DNA of 64,000 bases from an uncultured Arenicella sp. (GTDB lineage Bacteria > Pseudomonadota > Gammaproteobacteria > Arenicellales > Arenicellaceae), in assembly GCA_947499305.1 (NCBI GenBank), contig CANMNN010000004.1, forward strand, positions 181,086 to 245,085. The letters are read 5' to 3'. Below the pieces are notes generated by a model. The model made no database searches. It was given only the letters and a program-made list of their open reading frames with translations, and was not told the origin of the DNA. This document shows, piece after piece, positions 1 through 7,737 of the stretch (position 1 is its first letter; the number at the start of each line of letters is the position of its first letter). The position numbers and the translations under genes are program-made.

Positions 1-358
1 CTAAACCGCCTACAGCTAGTACCAATATAACAATCAGATCGAAAGCGTCCATCGACTGAAAGGTAAATTGTATCGATGAAATCACTCCGAACACCAAGGC
101 GACCAAGGAGCCTCCAGTGAGTAACCAAGATAGTGGGTTTTTAGCGTTGTAGAACAACATGCCGACACCAAACATGAACGGGATCATGATCATTCCACTG
201 GTTACACCGTAGTTGCCAACGCTATAGAGCCTCGCACCAAAACCGTAATGAGTATAGACGTTAATCGAGCTGAGTAGCAGGTACACGCCTCCACATAACA
301 TGATTAAACCGATAAGAAATTTTCCTGTTCCACCTGATGTACCGCCTGCGCCTCTCAT
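1..358 (-). CDS. Integral membrane protein, unknown family, partial (C-terminus beyond window)
   Basis: Reading the minus strand from an ATG at 358 gives 119 uninterrupted codons up to the window edge. The protein begins MRGAGGTSGGTGKF, a Gly/Thr-rich cytoplasmic-looking head. Three or four hydrophobic stretches follow (about residues 15-30, 53-70, 75-95 and 105-118), so it is a polytopic membrane protein. I do not recognise the family. It lies 101 bases downstream of the M50-like protease gene in the same direction and could share its transcript. The open frame, the hydrophobic pattern and the absence of a competing plus-strand gene support it. Confidence 0.6.
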   Translation of the reverse strand, partial: MRGAGGTSGGTGKFLIGLIMLCGGVYLLLSSINVYTHYGFGARLYSVGNYGVTSGMIMIPFMFGVGMLFYNAKNPLSWLLTGGSLVALVFGVISSIQFTFQSMDAFDLIVILVLAVGGL

Positions 359-459
359 AGATTAATCCTTTTGTTTTGTTTTTTTCTTAGACATTAATTG
401 GCCAATTCTGAGCGACATCAGGCGAATATTCAAGTCATTATGGTTTAGCGAACGAGAGC

Positions 460-1158
460 TCATTTTAAATAACTGTGCCTAAGGCTCCAGTAGAAAATCG
501 CAAGGCAAAGGATAGCGATAGCACATGCCCAGAAGAATTGACCACCGATCAGGTGTTGAGCAATTACCGCACTGTCCGAGTGTCGTTGGGCGCCGCCTAC
601 GTTCACTGAGCTTGAAAACAGATACCGCAGAGTTCTGGTAAACGTATCAACAAGCATATGCACGCCGATAAATTGAATGACAAAGTGTTGAAGCATAGCG
701 CTGCCTTTGCGTGCGATAAGTAAAAGGCCGGCGCCCATCGGTAACATAATGATGAGGCCAAAACCTGATCTAAGCCATAGCACGCAGCTAAGAAGAATAA
801 ACAGACTGAATATGAGCAACACTCTTGATGATGCTGTACGCGATTTACCCGCGACTATGAACATCCCACCAAGCACAGCAGGTGCTACAAGTCCACCTCC
901 GGCGATGAAAGCTTGCCGCCAACCAGGAATAGTCTGCGTACGAGCTAGTCCTGAGGCATTTTGATAGAGCTCAATATTGAGAAGTTTTCCGCCACTGAGA
1001 ATTGCCGCTATCCCGTGCCCCATTTCGTGCACAAAAGTTGTAACAATAACGAAAGGCCATTGTATGAAGTGGCCATACGGAATGCGGCTAAGAAGTAAAA
1101 ATAACAAAGCCGCGAAAATAAGAACCAGTAGTCCGTGGGAGTTACTTTTAAGCATCAT
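460..1158 (-). CDS. M50-like membrane metalloprotease family protein
   Basis: An integral membrane protein of 232 residues. A first membrane segment (about residues 9-25) is followed by a zinc-metalloprotease motif HEMGH (residues 44-48), then a Gly-rich segment and several further hydrophobic helices. This is the layout of M50B-like (site-2 protease related) membrane proteins, in which the two His bind zinc and the Glu activates water. The substrate is unknown; family members either cleave membrane proteins or are uncharacterised. A TTG at 1191 would add 11 residues (VHVNRVRVKI-like, polar); I prefer the double ATG at 1158 because it sits directly before the first membrane helix. The gene is divergent from the methyltransferase at 1334. 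Confidence 0.7.
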   Translation of the reverse strand: MMLKSNSHGLLVLIFAALLFLLLSRIPYGHFIQWPFVIVTTFVHEMGHGIAAILSGGKLLNIELYQNASGLARTQTIPGWRQAFIAGGGLVAPAVLGGMFIVAGKSRTASSRVLLIFSLFILLSCVLWLRSGFGLIIMLPMGAGLLLIARKGSAMLQHFVIQFIGVHMLVDTFTRTLRYLFSSSVNVGGAQRHSDSAVIAQHLIGGQFFWACAIAILCLAIFYWSLRHSYLK

Positions 1159-1333
1159 TATTTTTACTCGTACGCGGTTTACGTGAACCAAGTGTTCATC
1201 TAATGCACGATTTTAAATGTTAATCTGGTCTTATGCTAATTAGAAGTACTCATCAACGATGAACTTCATAGCAATCAAATAGTTAGCTTTCTAAATTGAA
1301 GGCGGACAGTAAACCATCAAAGGAATCACAATA

Positions 1334-2080
1334 ATGCGAAAAACCCTACTATTAACTGCGGCGATGCTCACATCAATGTCAGCAAACGCTCAGGAATCAG
1401 ACTTAGCCCTTGCGCTCAAAGAAGCGATGAAATCTGAGATTCGAACCGAAGCCGAAATTGATCGTGATAGAAACCGGCGTCCTGTCCAAACACTTGAATT
1501 CTTCGGTATCACCCCTGAGATGAAAGTATTAGAGCTGATACCCGGTGGCGGGTGGTATACAAAGTTACTAGCGCCTGCACTACGCGAAAACGGCGAGCTG
1601 CATGTAGCAATTGGCACGTCGCGCGTTAAGTCTAATTTATTGACAATGCCTGGAATGGACAAGATCAAGGTGCTTGAACCAAAAGTGGAGATTGACGAAG
1701 GTGAAGAGTTCTTGCGAACGATTAATGAATTCACTTTGAGCGAAGGGAATTTTGATGCTGCGCTGACATTTAGAAATATGCATAACTTTGACGCAGCTGG
1801 TCGTAAAAATATTAACGATGCTGTATTCAAGGCCTTAAAAAAGGGGGGTATTTACGGAATCGTAGACCACACCCGCCGCCACATGGAGCCTATAAGCTCT
1901 GAAAACCGTCGTCGGGCTGATCCTGTAACCATCATTAAGGAGTTGTTGGATGCCGGTTTTGTGTTCGAAGCTTACTCTCCACTGCACCGTAAACCCGATG
2001 ATGAACTGCGTTATGAAGTAGGGCGAAAGTCGGTTACTGGAAACAGCGACCGCTTTACCTTGCTGTTTAAAAAACCGTAG
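1334..2080 (+). CDS. Exported class I SAM-dependent methyltransferase-like protein (COG4798 type)
   Basis: 248 residues with a clear Sec signal peptide (MRKTLLLTAAMLTSMSANA, cleavage about residue 19). The mature part carries a Rossmann methyltransferase signature: VLELIPGGGWYTKLLAP (about residues 64-80) as motif I, and a later NMHNF segment. This is the family of predicted methyltransferases with signal peptides (COG4798). The substrate is unknown. It is odd that an enzyme needing cytoplasmic S-adenosylmethionine should be exported; either SAM is not used or the protein has another role. The gene stands alone between a divergent protease gene and a convergent bfd-like gene. A GGAATCACAATA stretch precedes the ATG with weak Shine-Dalgarno character. 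Confidence 0.8.
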   Translation: MRKTLLLTAAMLTSMSANAQESDLALALKEAMKSEIRTEAEIDRDRNRRPVQTLEFFGITPEMKVLELIPGGGWYTKLLAPALRENGELHVAIGTSRVKSNLLTMPGMDKIKVLEPKVEIDEGEEFLRTINEFTLSEGNFDAALTFRNMHNFDAAGRKNINDAVFKALKKGGIYGIVDHTRRHMEPISSENRRRADPVTIIKELLDAGFVFEAYSPLHRKPDDELRYEVGRKSVTGNSDRFTLLFKKP

Positions 2081-2088
2081 CGTCGTTA

Positions 2089-2125
2089 TTTTAGTCAATG
2101 GTCTTAATAACGCCATTGGCTAAAA
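2089..2125. other. Stem-loop just after the exported methyltransferase gene
   Basis: Arms TTTTAG-T-CAATGG (2089-2101) and CCATTG-G-CTAAAA (2113-2125) pair over 13 positions with one wobble around an 11-nt loop. The T-run is on the upstream arm for the plus strand and there is no T-run after the hairpin on either strand, so it is not a textbook intrinsic terminator. It may protect the 3' end of the methyltransferase mRNA. Confidence 0.35.
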
Positions 2126-2220
2126 AGCTTGTAGCGAGCCCTATAGCCGAACAGCTTTTAGACATTAGCGTTACATATCAATAATAGTTGTTGGTAGAGC
2201 TTCGTATGATGCATATAAAA

Positions 2221-2252
2221 AAAGCGGTATTGCTGTTAAGCAATACCGCTTT
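2221..2252 (-). terminator. Intrinsic terminator for the bfd-like gene
   Basis: A perfect 13-bp inverted repeat, AAAGCGGTATTGC (2221-2233) and GCAATACCGCTTT (2240-2252) with a 6-nt loop. Read on the minus strand the hairpin ends in a run of seven T (2217-2223). It sits 65 bases beyond the stop of the bfd-like gene. It could also stop plus-strand transcription weakly. Confidence 0.85.
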
Positions 2253-2316
2253 GAATATTAGCCGCCTGTGGGGGGGGTGTAGGGTGCGGCGACTAGTATT
2301 ACCTAGGCAGATAGTC

Positions 2317-2535
2317 TTATATTCTTGCGTCCAATGAGGTGGGGGTTACCGATACGCGTGAACTTAGCTCAGCTTTGAGTTTTTGTTGTATTACTTTCTT
2401 AACTTCGCAGGCACATCCGCCGCACACGGTGCTAACTGAGAGATGCGATTGCATATCTTCAAAAGAGCAAACACCAGTGTCAACCGCGTCTCGAATTTGG
2501 TGGTCTGTGACCGCTTTACATAAACAAACAAACAT
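2317..2535 (-). CDS. bfd: Bacterioferritin-associated ferredoxin-like [2Fe-2S] protein
   Basis: 72 residues starting MFVCLCKAVTDHQIRDAV. The four cysteines lie in the Bfd pattern: CLC near the N-terminus and CGGCAC about 35 residues later, which would hold one [2Fe-2S] cluster. Bfd proteins reduce ferric iron stored in bacterioferritin so that it can be mobilised in iron starvation. Longer upstream starts (TTG at 2601) add a hydrophobic stretch not seen in the family, so the ATG at 2535 is preferred. The gene has a strong terminator behind it and a Fur-box-like dyad about 70 bases upstream of the start. No bacterioferritin gene is in the window. Confidence 0.85.
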   Translation of the reverse strand: MFVCLCKAVTDHQIRDAVDTGVCSFEDMQSHLSVSTVCGGCACEVKKVIQQKLKAELSSRVSVTPTSLDARI

Positions 2536-2605
2536 AATTTCTACAAAGTTAGCTACTGCTAAAACTATCAATGTAGATAATCTACCATCAAGGGATATCA
2601 ATGTA

Positions 2606-2624
2606 AATGCTAACTATTCGCATT
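2606..2624 (-). promoter_or_regulatory. Fur-box-like dyad upstream of bfd
   Basis: The 19-mer AATGCTAACTATTCGCATT is a palindrome at 7 of 9 base pairs and matches the extended Fur consensus AATGATAATNATTATCATT at 14 of 18 informative positions by my count. It lies 71 to 89 bases upstream of the bfd start, where Fur repression is expected for this gene in many gammaproteobacteria. Binding itself is inferred. Confidence 0.5.
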
Positions 2625-2662
2625 TGCATTAATTTTTTTGGTTTTAATAGTGATAAGTGGGT

Positions 2663-3106
2663 CTAGGAGTGCTCCTTTACTAAACTTCGGTGCAGAACCT
2701 CTATTAGGAATGCTGTGTTTAGGCCAAAAAGAACCAGGCCATTTGCGGCGATCATACCAGAGAGTATGCGCCATTCTTGAGGTAAGGTTAGGTCGCCAAA
2801 GCCCAGAGTTGTAAATGAAACCATTGAAAAGTATAGAGATTCTTCGAGGTTTTCAAAGCAACCTAACAGCTGAAAGAAGCCAGCCCATATCCATATGGCG
2901 ATACTTAACGCCGCTAGCAACCAAAGCGTAGCGAGAGATAGTACGAATACAACTGGTAGTGTGCCGTCTGAGCTAGCTGACGCTGATTTTTTAGTGCTGA
3001 TTACCTTAAGTCGTTTGATGGCAATTTTTATAAACCAAATCTGCACTAGTATGGTAATTGGAATTACCATAGAGCCCAAAAATATTTGACCGAAAATACT
3101 ATTCAT
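2663..3106 (-). CDS. Two-transmembrane potassium channel family protein
   Basis: 147 residues with an N-terminal membrane segment (about 5-25), a second one (about 50-72), a pore loop carrying the selectivity-filter-like sequence TTLGFGDL (about residues 98-105) and a final membrane helix (about 115-135). This matches the Ion_trans_2 family of small K+-channel subunits, which work as tetramers in the inner membrane; GFGD replaces the more usual GYGD. No cytoplasmic RCK domain is present, so gating is unclear. The gene is 45 bases downstream of the catalase-fold gene and in the same direction, so it may belong to that transcript. Confidence 0.8.
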   Translation of the reverse strand: MNSIFGQIFLGSMVIPITILVQIWFIKIAIKRLKVISTKKSASASSDGTLPVVFVLSLATLWLLAALSIAIWIWAGFFQLLGCFENLEESLYFSMVSFTTLGFGDLTLPQEWRILSGMIAANGLVLFGLNTAFLIEVLHRSLVKEHS

Positions 3107-3151
3107 TGTCGATGTTAGGAGAAATTGTTTGTTGGCCTCTGTCTCGATCTG

Positions 3152-4351
3152 TTAAGGAGTAGCGCCTAGATTTTTACTTTGGGTTTGCTGCTCACCATCA
3201 CAATATTGTTCGAGGCTATCACACCATGAGTTGGGCTCACCATTGTTCATATCATTACGCATTTGGCGATAGGCGGCTGTGTGCAAATAGACTTCTCTAC
3301 GTAGTTCGTTGAAGTAACTAATCGGTTCCATACCTTTCACGCCATGCCAAACATTAAACGACATAGCTTCGCACATATTGTTTTGAGCAGCCGTATCAAA
3401 GTTCTGTTTAGGTATGTGAATACGTGCTACTGGCACAAACGGAGACGCGTCTTCCGACCACTCAACGGTTGGGTCCTCTATCGGCATACGCGCGCCGGGT
3501 TTTTTAAGTTGAATCGAAAATTGAAAGCACGCATCTTGATTACTTAAAACTTTTTTCATTGCTTCGCGCAAAAAATTAGGACGAGAATCGTCCACGCCAG
3601 GGGCTCGGTAGTTTTCACAAGTTTGCGCACTATACTTAATTTTATTCGGCCCTAAATTGAACGGTGTCATGCTGAAATAGTTATCAGACAACGGTGTCGG
3701 TGGCGGCGCTTTGCGAGTGCCAAGCGCGATGTAGAGTTGTCGTAGGCGCCACTTAAACGGATTAATATAATGAGGTCCAAAGAAATAGCTAAAGGGAGAG
3801 CCACGTTCGACTGCCGTTTCAAGGTCTCGATAGTCTGCGGTTGAGCGAATAAAAAAAGCAGGTGAGTTAATCATCACGAAGTCTTGTGTCTTCCCCGAGT
3901 ACTGTGGGGGAAGAAGTTGCTCGCCCTCTACGTTCATTACCTTAATGGCCATGCCGCGAGCATCCTTTTTAGTATCGACTACGGCAGGAACACTGCCATT
4001 TGAAAAGCGAATCCATGATTGGTACTTACCAGGTTTACTGAAAATACCATGATTGTACGTCGACTGTGATTCGAACACTTCAAAAGTCGCACGCACACAG
4101 CCATGCGCTTTAGAGTGGGCATCGCGTTGAAATTGTGGAGTGCGTTCCATCGTAACAATCTTGCGTACAGATTCAACGATGGCAGCGGTTTCGGTGCGTC
4201 GATTAGCCTTGCCTAGTGGTGTATTGTCAATGAGTCCGGCGTCAGGCGCTCGAAAAGCGCCTACTAACATTTGACCTGCGAACACAGAAACAAAGAGTAG
4301 CGCATAGAGCAACACCAAGACCGTGATTACTTTTAGGGCTTTTATTAACAT
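3152..4351 (-). CDS. Catalase-fold haem protein (y4iL-like catalase family)
   Basis: 399 residues. A hydrophobic N-terminal segment (about 5-28) suggests a membrane anchor or uncleaved signal. The rest follows the catalase-related fold: HGCVRATFEVF (His83, candidate distal haem His), RFSNGSV and RGMAIKVMN segments, a DFVMINSPAFF stretch, and a C-terminal FNVWHGVKGMEPISYFN block typical of the small catalase-like (y4iL/SrpA) branch. These proteins are usually peroxidases rather than strong catalases. The start ATG overlaps the stop of the upstream multihaem cytochrome gene by one base (TAATG), so the two are translationally coupled and probably act together outside the cytoplasm. Confidence 0.8.
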   Translation of the reverse strand: MLIKALKVITVLVLLYALLFVSVFAGQMLVGAFRAPDAGLIDNTPLGKANRRTETAAIVESVRKIVTMERTPQFQRDAHSKAHGCVRATFEVFESQSTYNHGIFSKPGKYQSWIRFSNGSVPAVVDTKKDARGMAIKVMNVEGEQLLPPQYSGKTQDFVMINSPAFFIRSTADYRDLETAVERGSPFSYFFGPHYINPFKWRLRQLYIALGTRKAPPPTPLSDNYFSMTPFNLGPNKIKYSAQTCENYRAPGVDDSRPNFLREAMKKVLSNQDACFQFSIQLKKPGARMPIEDPTVEWSEDASPFVPVARIHIPKQNFDTAAQNNMCEAMSFNVWHGVKGMEPISYFNELRREVYLHTAAYRQMRNDMNNGEPNSWCDSLEQYCDGEQQTQSKNLGATP

Positions 4352-6519
4352 TAGTAGCTACTCTCTGCGTTTTCTGGCCATTTGATATTGCCACACTGGG
4401 CTTGTGACGCTAATTGAGGTCGCTCCCCATCTTTATGGATTTTCAAATACTCGACTAGAGCCAAGCGTTCGCGGTACGTAAGCTGCCGGCAATAGCCGGG
4501 TTTATCAGCTAGTTCATAGCCAATAACTCCGTCTCCGCAAAGCCCGTCATTGAATTCGTGTCCTAGATTAGAATTGCCCGTGATCGAAGTATCGAATTTG
4601 AACGCCCCCTTAAATTTGCTCACATTGATGCCGAGTGTTTCAGGTTCGAATTCTTTGCGACCAAGATAGAATATTTGGTCGCGATCCTCAGCAGGCGACA
4701 GCAGTTGCATTATGCTTGGCACCGAGCCGTTGTGTAGGTAAGGCGCAGTGGCCCAAATACCTTCCAACGGACGAGGTCGATATGCGCGCCAATTTTCAGG
4801 TCTATCAACTTCACCAAAACCATCTAGGTTAGCCACTATTTTCTCTTTACCCGGGACAATTTTGTAGCTGTCTTGCTCGATTAAACCCCATTCTCGATAT
4901 TGTTTAGTACGTACCTCGCCCCCAAGAAAGCTCAAGCCTTCTGCAAAACCGGCCTTTGTTGGGTCAGGAATTGTCTCCTTGCTTGGCAAACGTAAAAAGG
5001 AACCGTTATCTCGTAAGACCTCAATTTGATCGATGAGTGGCGTAAGATCGTAACGATTATTCAACATGTTACTCGCCGATGTTGGGTCGGTACCTATATG
5101 TTCGAGTGGAATGTGAATCAGCTCCCAATACCAGTCGCGTTTGTATTGCAATTCAAACTCGCTCGCAGGCTTACCTAAGCGTTGAGACTCGCTAATTTGC
5201 ACCGGCGGATGATTCTCGGAGTTCTTCAGCTCAATTAAGCTACCATCATTATTGGTCATCGTCGGACCGTGACACGTAGTACACTGATGTGTTTTGCCAG
5301 CATCGCTATAGTTGATTTTTCCATCGACAGCTTTGCGTGGAAACGGACCGTGACACTTAGCGCACACGTCACCAAAAATTTTCTGGCCTTCCCCAGCGAG
5401 CTCTTGATCAACTTTTCCAAATAAGTCTTCTGGCCACTGGGGTGGTTCCAGCCATTGAAGCGTGGTTTCAATGCAATGTAATTCAGGCACCATAACTGAA
5501 TTTTCATACAGATTAGCACTATGAGTAAGATCGATCTTCGCGCGAGTGCCCAGAGCTTCATTGATGTTTCTAGCCATTGCTTGGCTCACGGTGCCCATCC
5601 ATTGAACCCAATCAAAGGCCCATATATCCCAAAGGTGAGGGTAGTTAACAGGGGCGTCAGCAACGTGATAATTCTTGGGTGAAATATAGTCACCGTATAC
5701 TGTATTGGCAATTCGACCCAGCGCGTCTGTGCGCCCGTAACCTTCTGCTGTGGGGTATAGCGAACCATTGTTTTTAGCATAAACCAAAGCTTGTTTTATT
5801 GACGACCAGGTTGCACTGCGTAGCTCTTTTTTCTTGGCTGAGTAATCGGCATCAGGCACGTCTTTGAGTACTTTTTTTGCAAAACGATTAAATTTGAACG
5901 GATTGATATAAGTCGTTGTCAAAGACACTACGCTATTAGCAATAAACTGAGTCGGGTCGAGCGATGGCAAGGCGTGCCCCCCTGGGCCTCCATCGATTAC
6001 CACCGCTGTGCCGCGATAAGTGATTTGCGCTGAATGACACGCTGCGCAACTGACGTCGAGCATTTTTGCGTTAGTTTCTGGGTTGTAGTGCCAGGTTAAG
6101 CCTATGGGGAGGTCACCAGGGTTGTTTTCATTTGGCGTGCTGGCCGGGTCATAGATAAACCCTAGCTGCTGCATGTATTCTCGCGTGATTAGCGGGTCTT
6201 TACCGACGGGCTTTTCAAGGCTGCTAATCCAGTCGTATTGGAGCCCGAAAAACTCGGTGCCTTGAGGTGTTCGATAGTAGGTCTGACGTTGTTTATCGCA
6301 CCATCCTTGATAGCTTGGTGTTTTTTGTTCGCTATTTGGATCGTCGCAAACCAGCTCTGAACTGGGTGTGAGAAAACGATAGTCATTGATGGCGGTGTAC
6401 TCTGGGATATTAGGGTACTTCGATATATACCAAAGATAGCCATAGCCTCCTACGAACAGGAGCACCAACAAACTTGCTAATACCTTGAGGAGCTTTTTCC
6501 AATGAAATAATTTTCTCAT
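4351..6519 (-). CDS. Multihaem cytochrome c, di-haem cytochrome c peroxidase-like
   Basis: 722 residues with one N-terminal membrane helix (about 10-32) and a long periplasmic part. Three haem c attachment motifs are visible: CAACH (158-162), CAKCH (386-390) and CTTCH (413-417). Its length and the repeated pairing with a catalase-fold gene fit the di-haem cytochrome c peroxidase-like family; the third CXXCH is close to the second. The likely job is electron transfer or peroxide reduction in the periplasm together with the overlapping downstream catalase-fold protein. The axial ligands cannot be assigned from sequence alone. Confidence 0.8.
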   Translation of the reverse strand: MRKLFHWKKLLKVLASLLVLLFVGGYGYLWYISKYPNIPEYTAINDYRFLTPSSELVCDDPNSEQKTPSYQGWCDKQRQTYYRTPQGTEFFGLQYDWISSLEKPVGKDPLITREYMQQLGFIYDPASTPNENNPGDLPIGLTWHYNPETNAKMLDVSCAACHSAQITYRGTAVVIDGGPGGHALPSLDPTQFIANSVVSLTTTYINPFKFNRFAKKVLKDVPDADYSAKKKELRSATWSSIKQALVYAKNNGSLYPTAEGYGRTDALGRIANTVYGDYISPKNYHVADAPVNYPHLWDIWAFDWVQWMGTVSQAMARNINEALGTRAKIDLTHSANLYENSVMVPELHCIETTLQWLEPPQWPEDLFGKVDQELAGEGQKIFGDVCAKCHGPFPRKAVDGKINYSDAGKTHQCTTCHGPTMTNNDGSLIELKNSENHPPVQISESQRLGKPASEFELQYKRDWYWELIHIPLEHIGTDPTSASNMLNNRYDLTPLIDQIEVLRDNGSFLRLPSKETIPDPTKAGFAEGLSFLGGEVRTKQYREWGLIEQDSYKIVPGKEKIVANLDGFGEVDRPENWRAYRPRPLEGIWATAPYLHNGSVPSIMQLLSPAEDRDQIFYLGRKEFEPETLGINVSKFKGAFKFDTSITGNSNLGHEFNDGLCGDGVIGYELADKPGYCRQLTYRERLALVEYLKIHKDGERPQLASQAQCGNIKWPENAESSY

Positions 6520-6600
6520 GCCGACCTTTTTTTAGTTATCGTTGTGACAAGCAATTTATGTGTTTTGTGCAGCGGACTTATCCCTGATCGGTTGATCTAG

Positions 6601-7686
6601 CTAGCCAGTGGCGCTTTCACTTAGGCAATCAAAAGAACTGCCGTTATGCTCAAGTTCTAGCCCTGCAATCGAACTCGGCATTTTTATCAAATATCCGGCT
6701 CCGCCACAGGTTATATAGGCCGTTTTCATGTCATCGCCACCGAAGCATATATTGGATGGTAGTGGCGCTTTTGAGCCATCCGGCAGCTGTATTTCAAGGT
6801 ATTCAACCTTTCCTTCAGGAGAAATAATAGAAATACCACCGTTAACGACAGGCGTGTTACCTTCAGGCAGCATTGTTGCTAAATAAACATTACCTTCAAC
6901 GTCAACAGCCAGAGAGTCAAGTATTGCTTGGCCTGGCAGGTCAGCGGTTAATAAATAGGCTCCGTCCATTGAAGCAGGATTTTTTTTAATTTCGCCAGCC
7001 GCCGATAGCTCGTAGTACATGACCTTGCGCTCATAGGTTAGTGCGAAATAAAGTCTTGTGCCGTCGGGAGACAGAGCGATGCCGTTCGGTGAGTTGAGCG
7101 GATATGCCTTTTGGGTGATAGTTTTTTGATCGGGACTAACGTAATAGATGCCGGTAATATCGCGGTCGCGTTCACGTGTTTTACCAAAATCTGTAAACCA
7201 AAGCCCGCCATTGGCATCAAATACTAAGTCGTCTGGACCAGTGAGTTTAAAGGGCGGGTTCCAATCGGGTAGGTCTTCGCCAAGAGGGCCTTTGTAACCT
7301 CGGATGGCACATTCAGTAAACAGTGTCGTTACTTCCCCTGTACTGACATCAACTTTTTGTAATGAGCCTCCAGTGTATTGATCGCCCTCAGGTTGATTCC
7401 CGCCGACTAGAATAACTTTGTCCTTGTTAATTCCTGGAATTTCCATCCAGTCAAACCCGCCATCGTTGCACACGTAAACGCATGAGTCTGGGCCGACTGC
7501 TGCGCCATTAGGGCCCCCCTTGAGTGTGGCTAATGTAGTTATATCTCCGTTTGGCGCAACTTTGCTGAGCTTTTGACCTTTAATTTCGACTAAGATGATG
7601 CTGCCATCGCTACAGTAAATTGGGCCTTCTGGGTATTCTAAACTCGAACTTATTACCTCAATATTACTGGTGTCTAGCTTGCTCAT
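6601..7686 (-). CDS. SMP-30/gluconolactonase/LRE family protein
   Basis: 361 residues of six-bladed beta-propeller type. Recognisable segments are EYPEGPIY near the N-terminus (the metal-binding Glu of the family), GPNGAAVGPD, GPDDLVFDANGGLWFTD and NSPNGIALSPDGTRLYFA, all typical of SMP-30. Members are lactonases or related metal-dependent hydrolases; the substrate is not predictable here. A start six codons upstream (7704) is possible, but ATG at 7686 follows a GGGGGCAGAT purine stretch and gives the usual N-terminus. No signal peptide is seen, so it is cytoplasmic. It lies between the TPR gene (51 bases upstream) and the cytochrome gene (81 bases downstream), all on the minus strand. Confidence 0.85.
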   Translation of the reverse strand: MSKLDTSNIEVISSSLEYPEGPIYCSDGSIILVEIKGQKLSKVAPNGDITTLATLKGGPNGAAVGPDSCVYVCNDGGFDWMEIPGINKDKVILVGGNQPEGDQYTGGSLQKVDVSTGEVTTLFTECAIRGYKGPLGEDLPDWNPPFKLTGPDDLVFDANGGLWFTDFGKTRERDRDITGIYYVSPDQKTITQKAYPLNSPNGIALSPDGTRLYFALTYERKVMYYELSAAGEIKKNPASMDGAYLLTADLPGQAILDSLAVDVEGNVYLATMLPEGNTPVVNGGISIISPEGKVEYLEIQLPDGSKAPLPSNICFGGDDMKTAYITCGGAGYLIKMPSSIAGLELEHNGSSFDCLSESATG

Positions 7687-7737
7687 ACATCTGCCCCCTG
7701 GCATCTTTATTATGGTTATTGCAACTGTTTGTTATTG

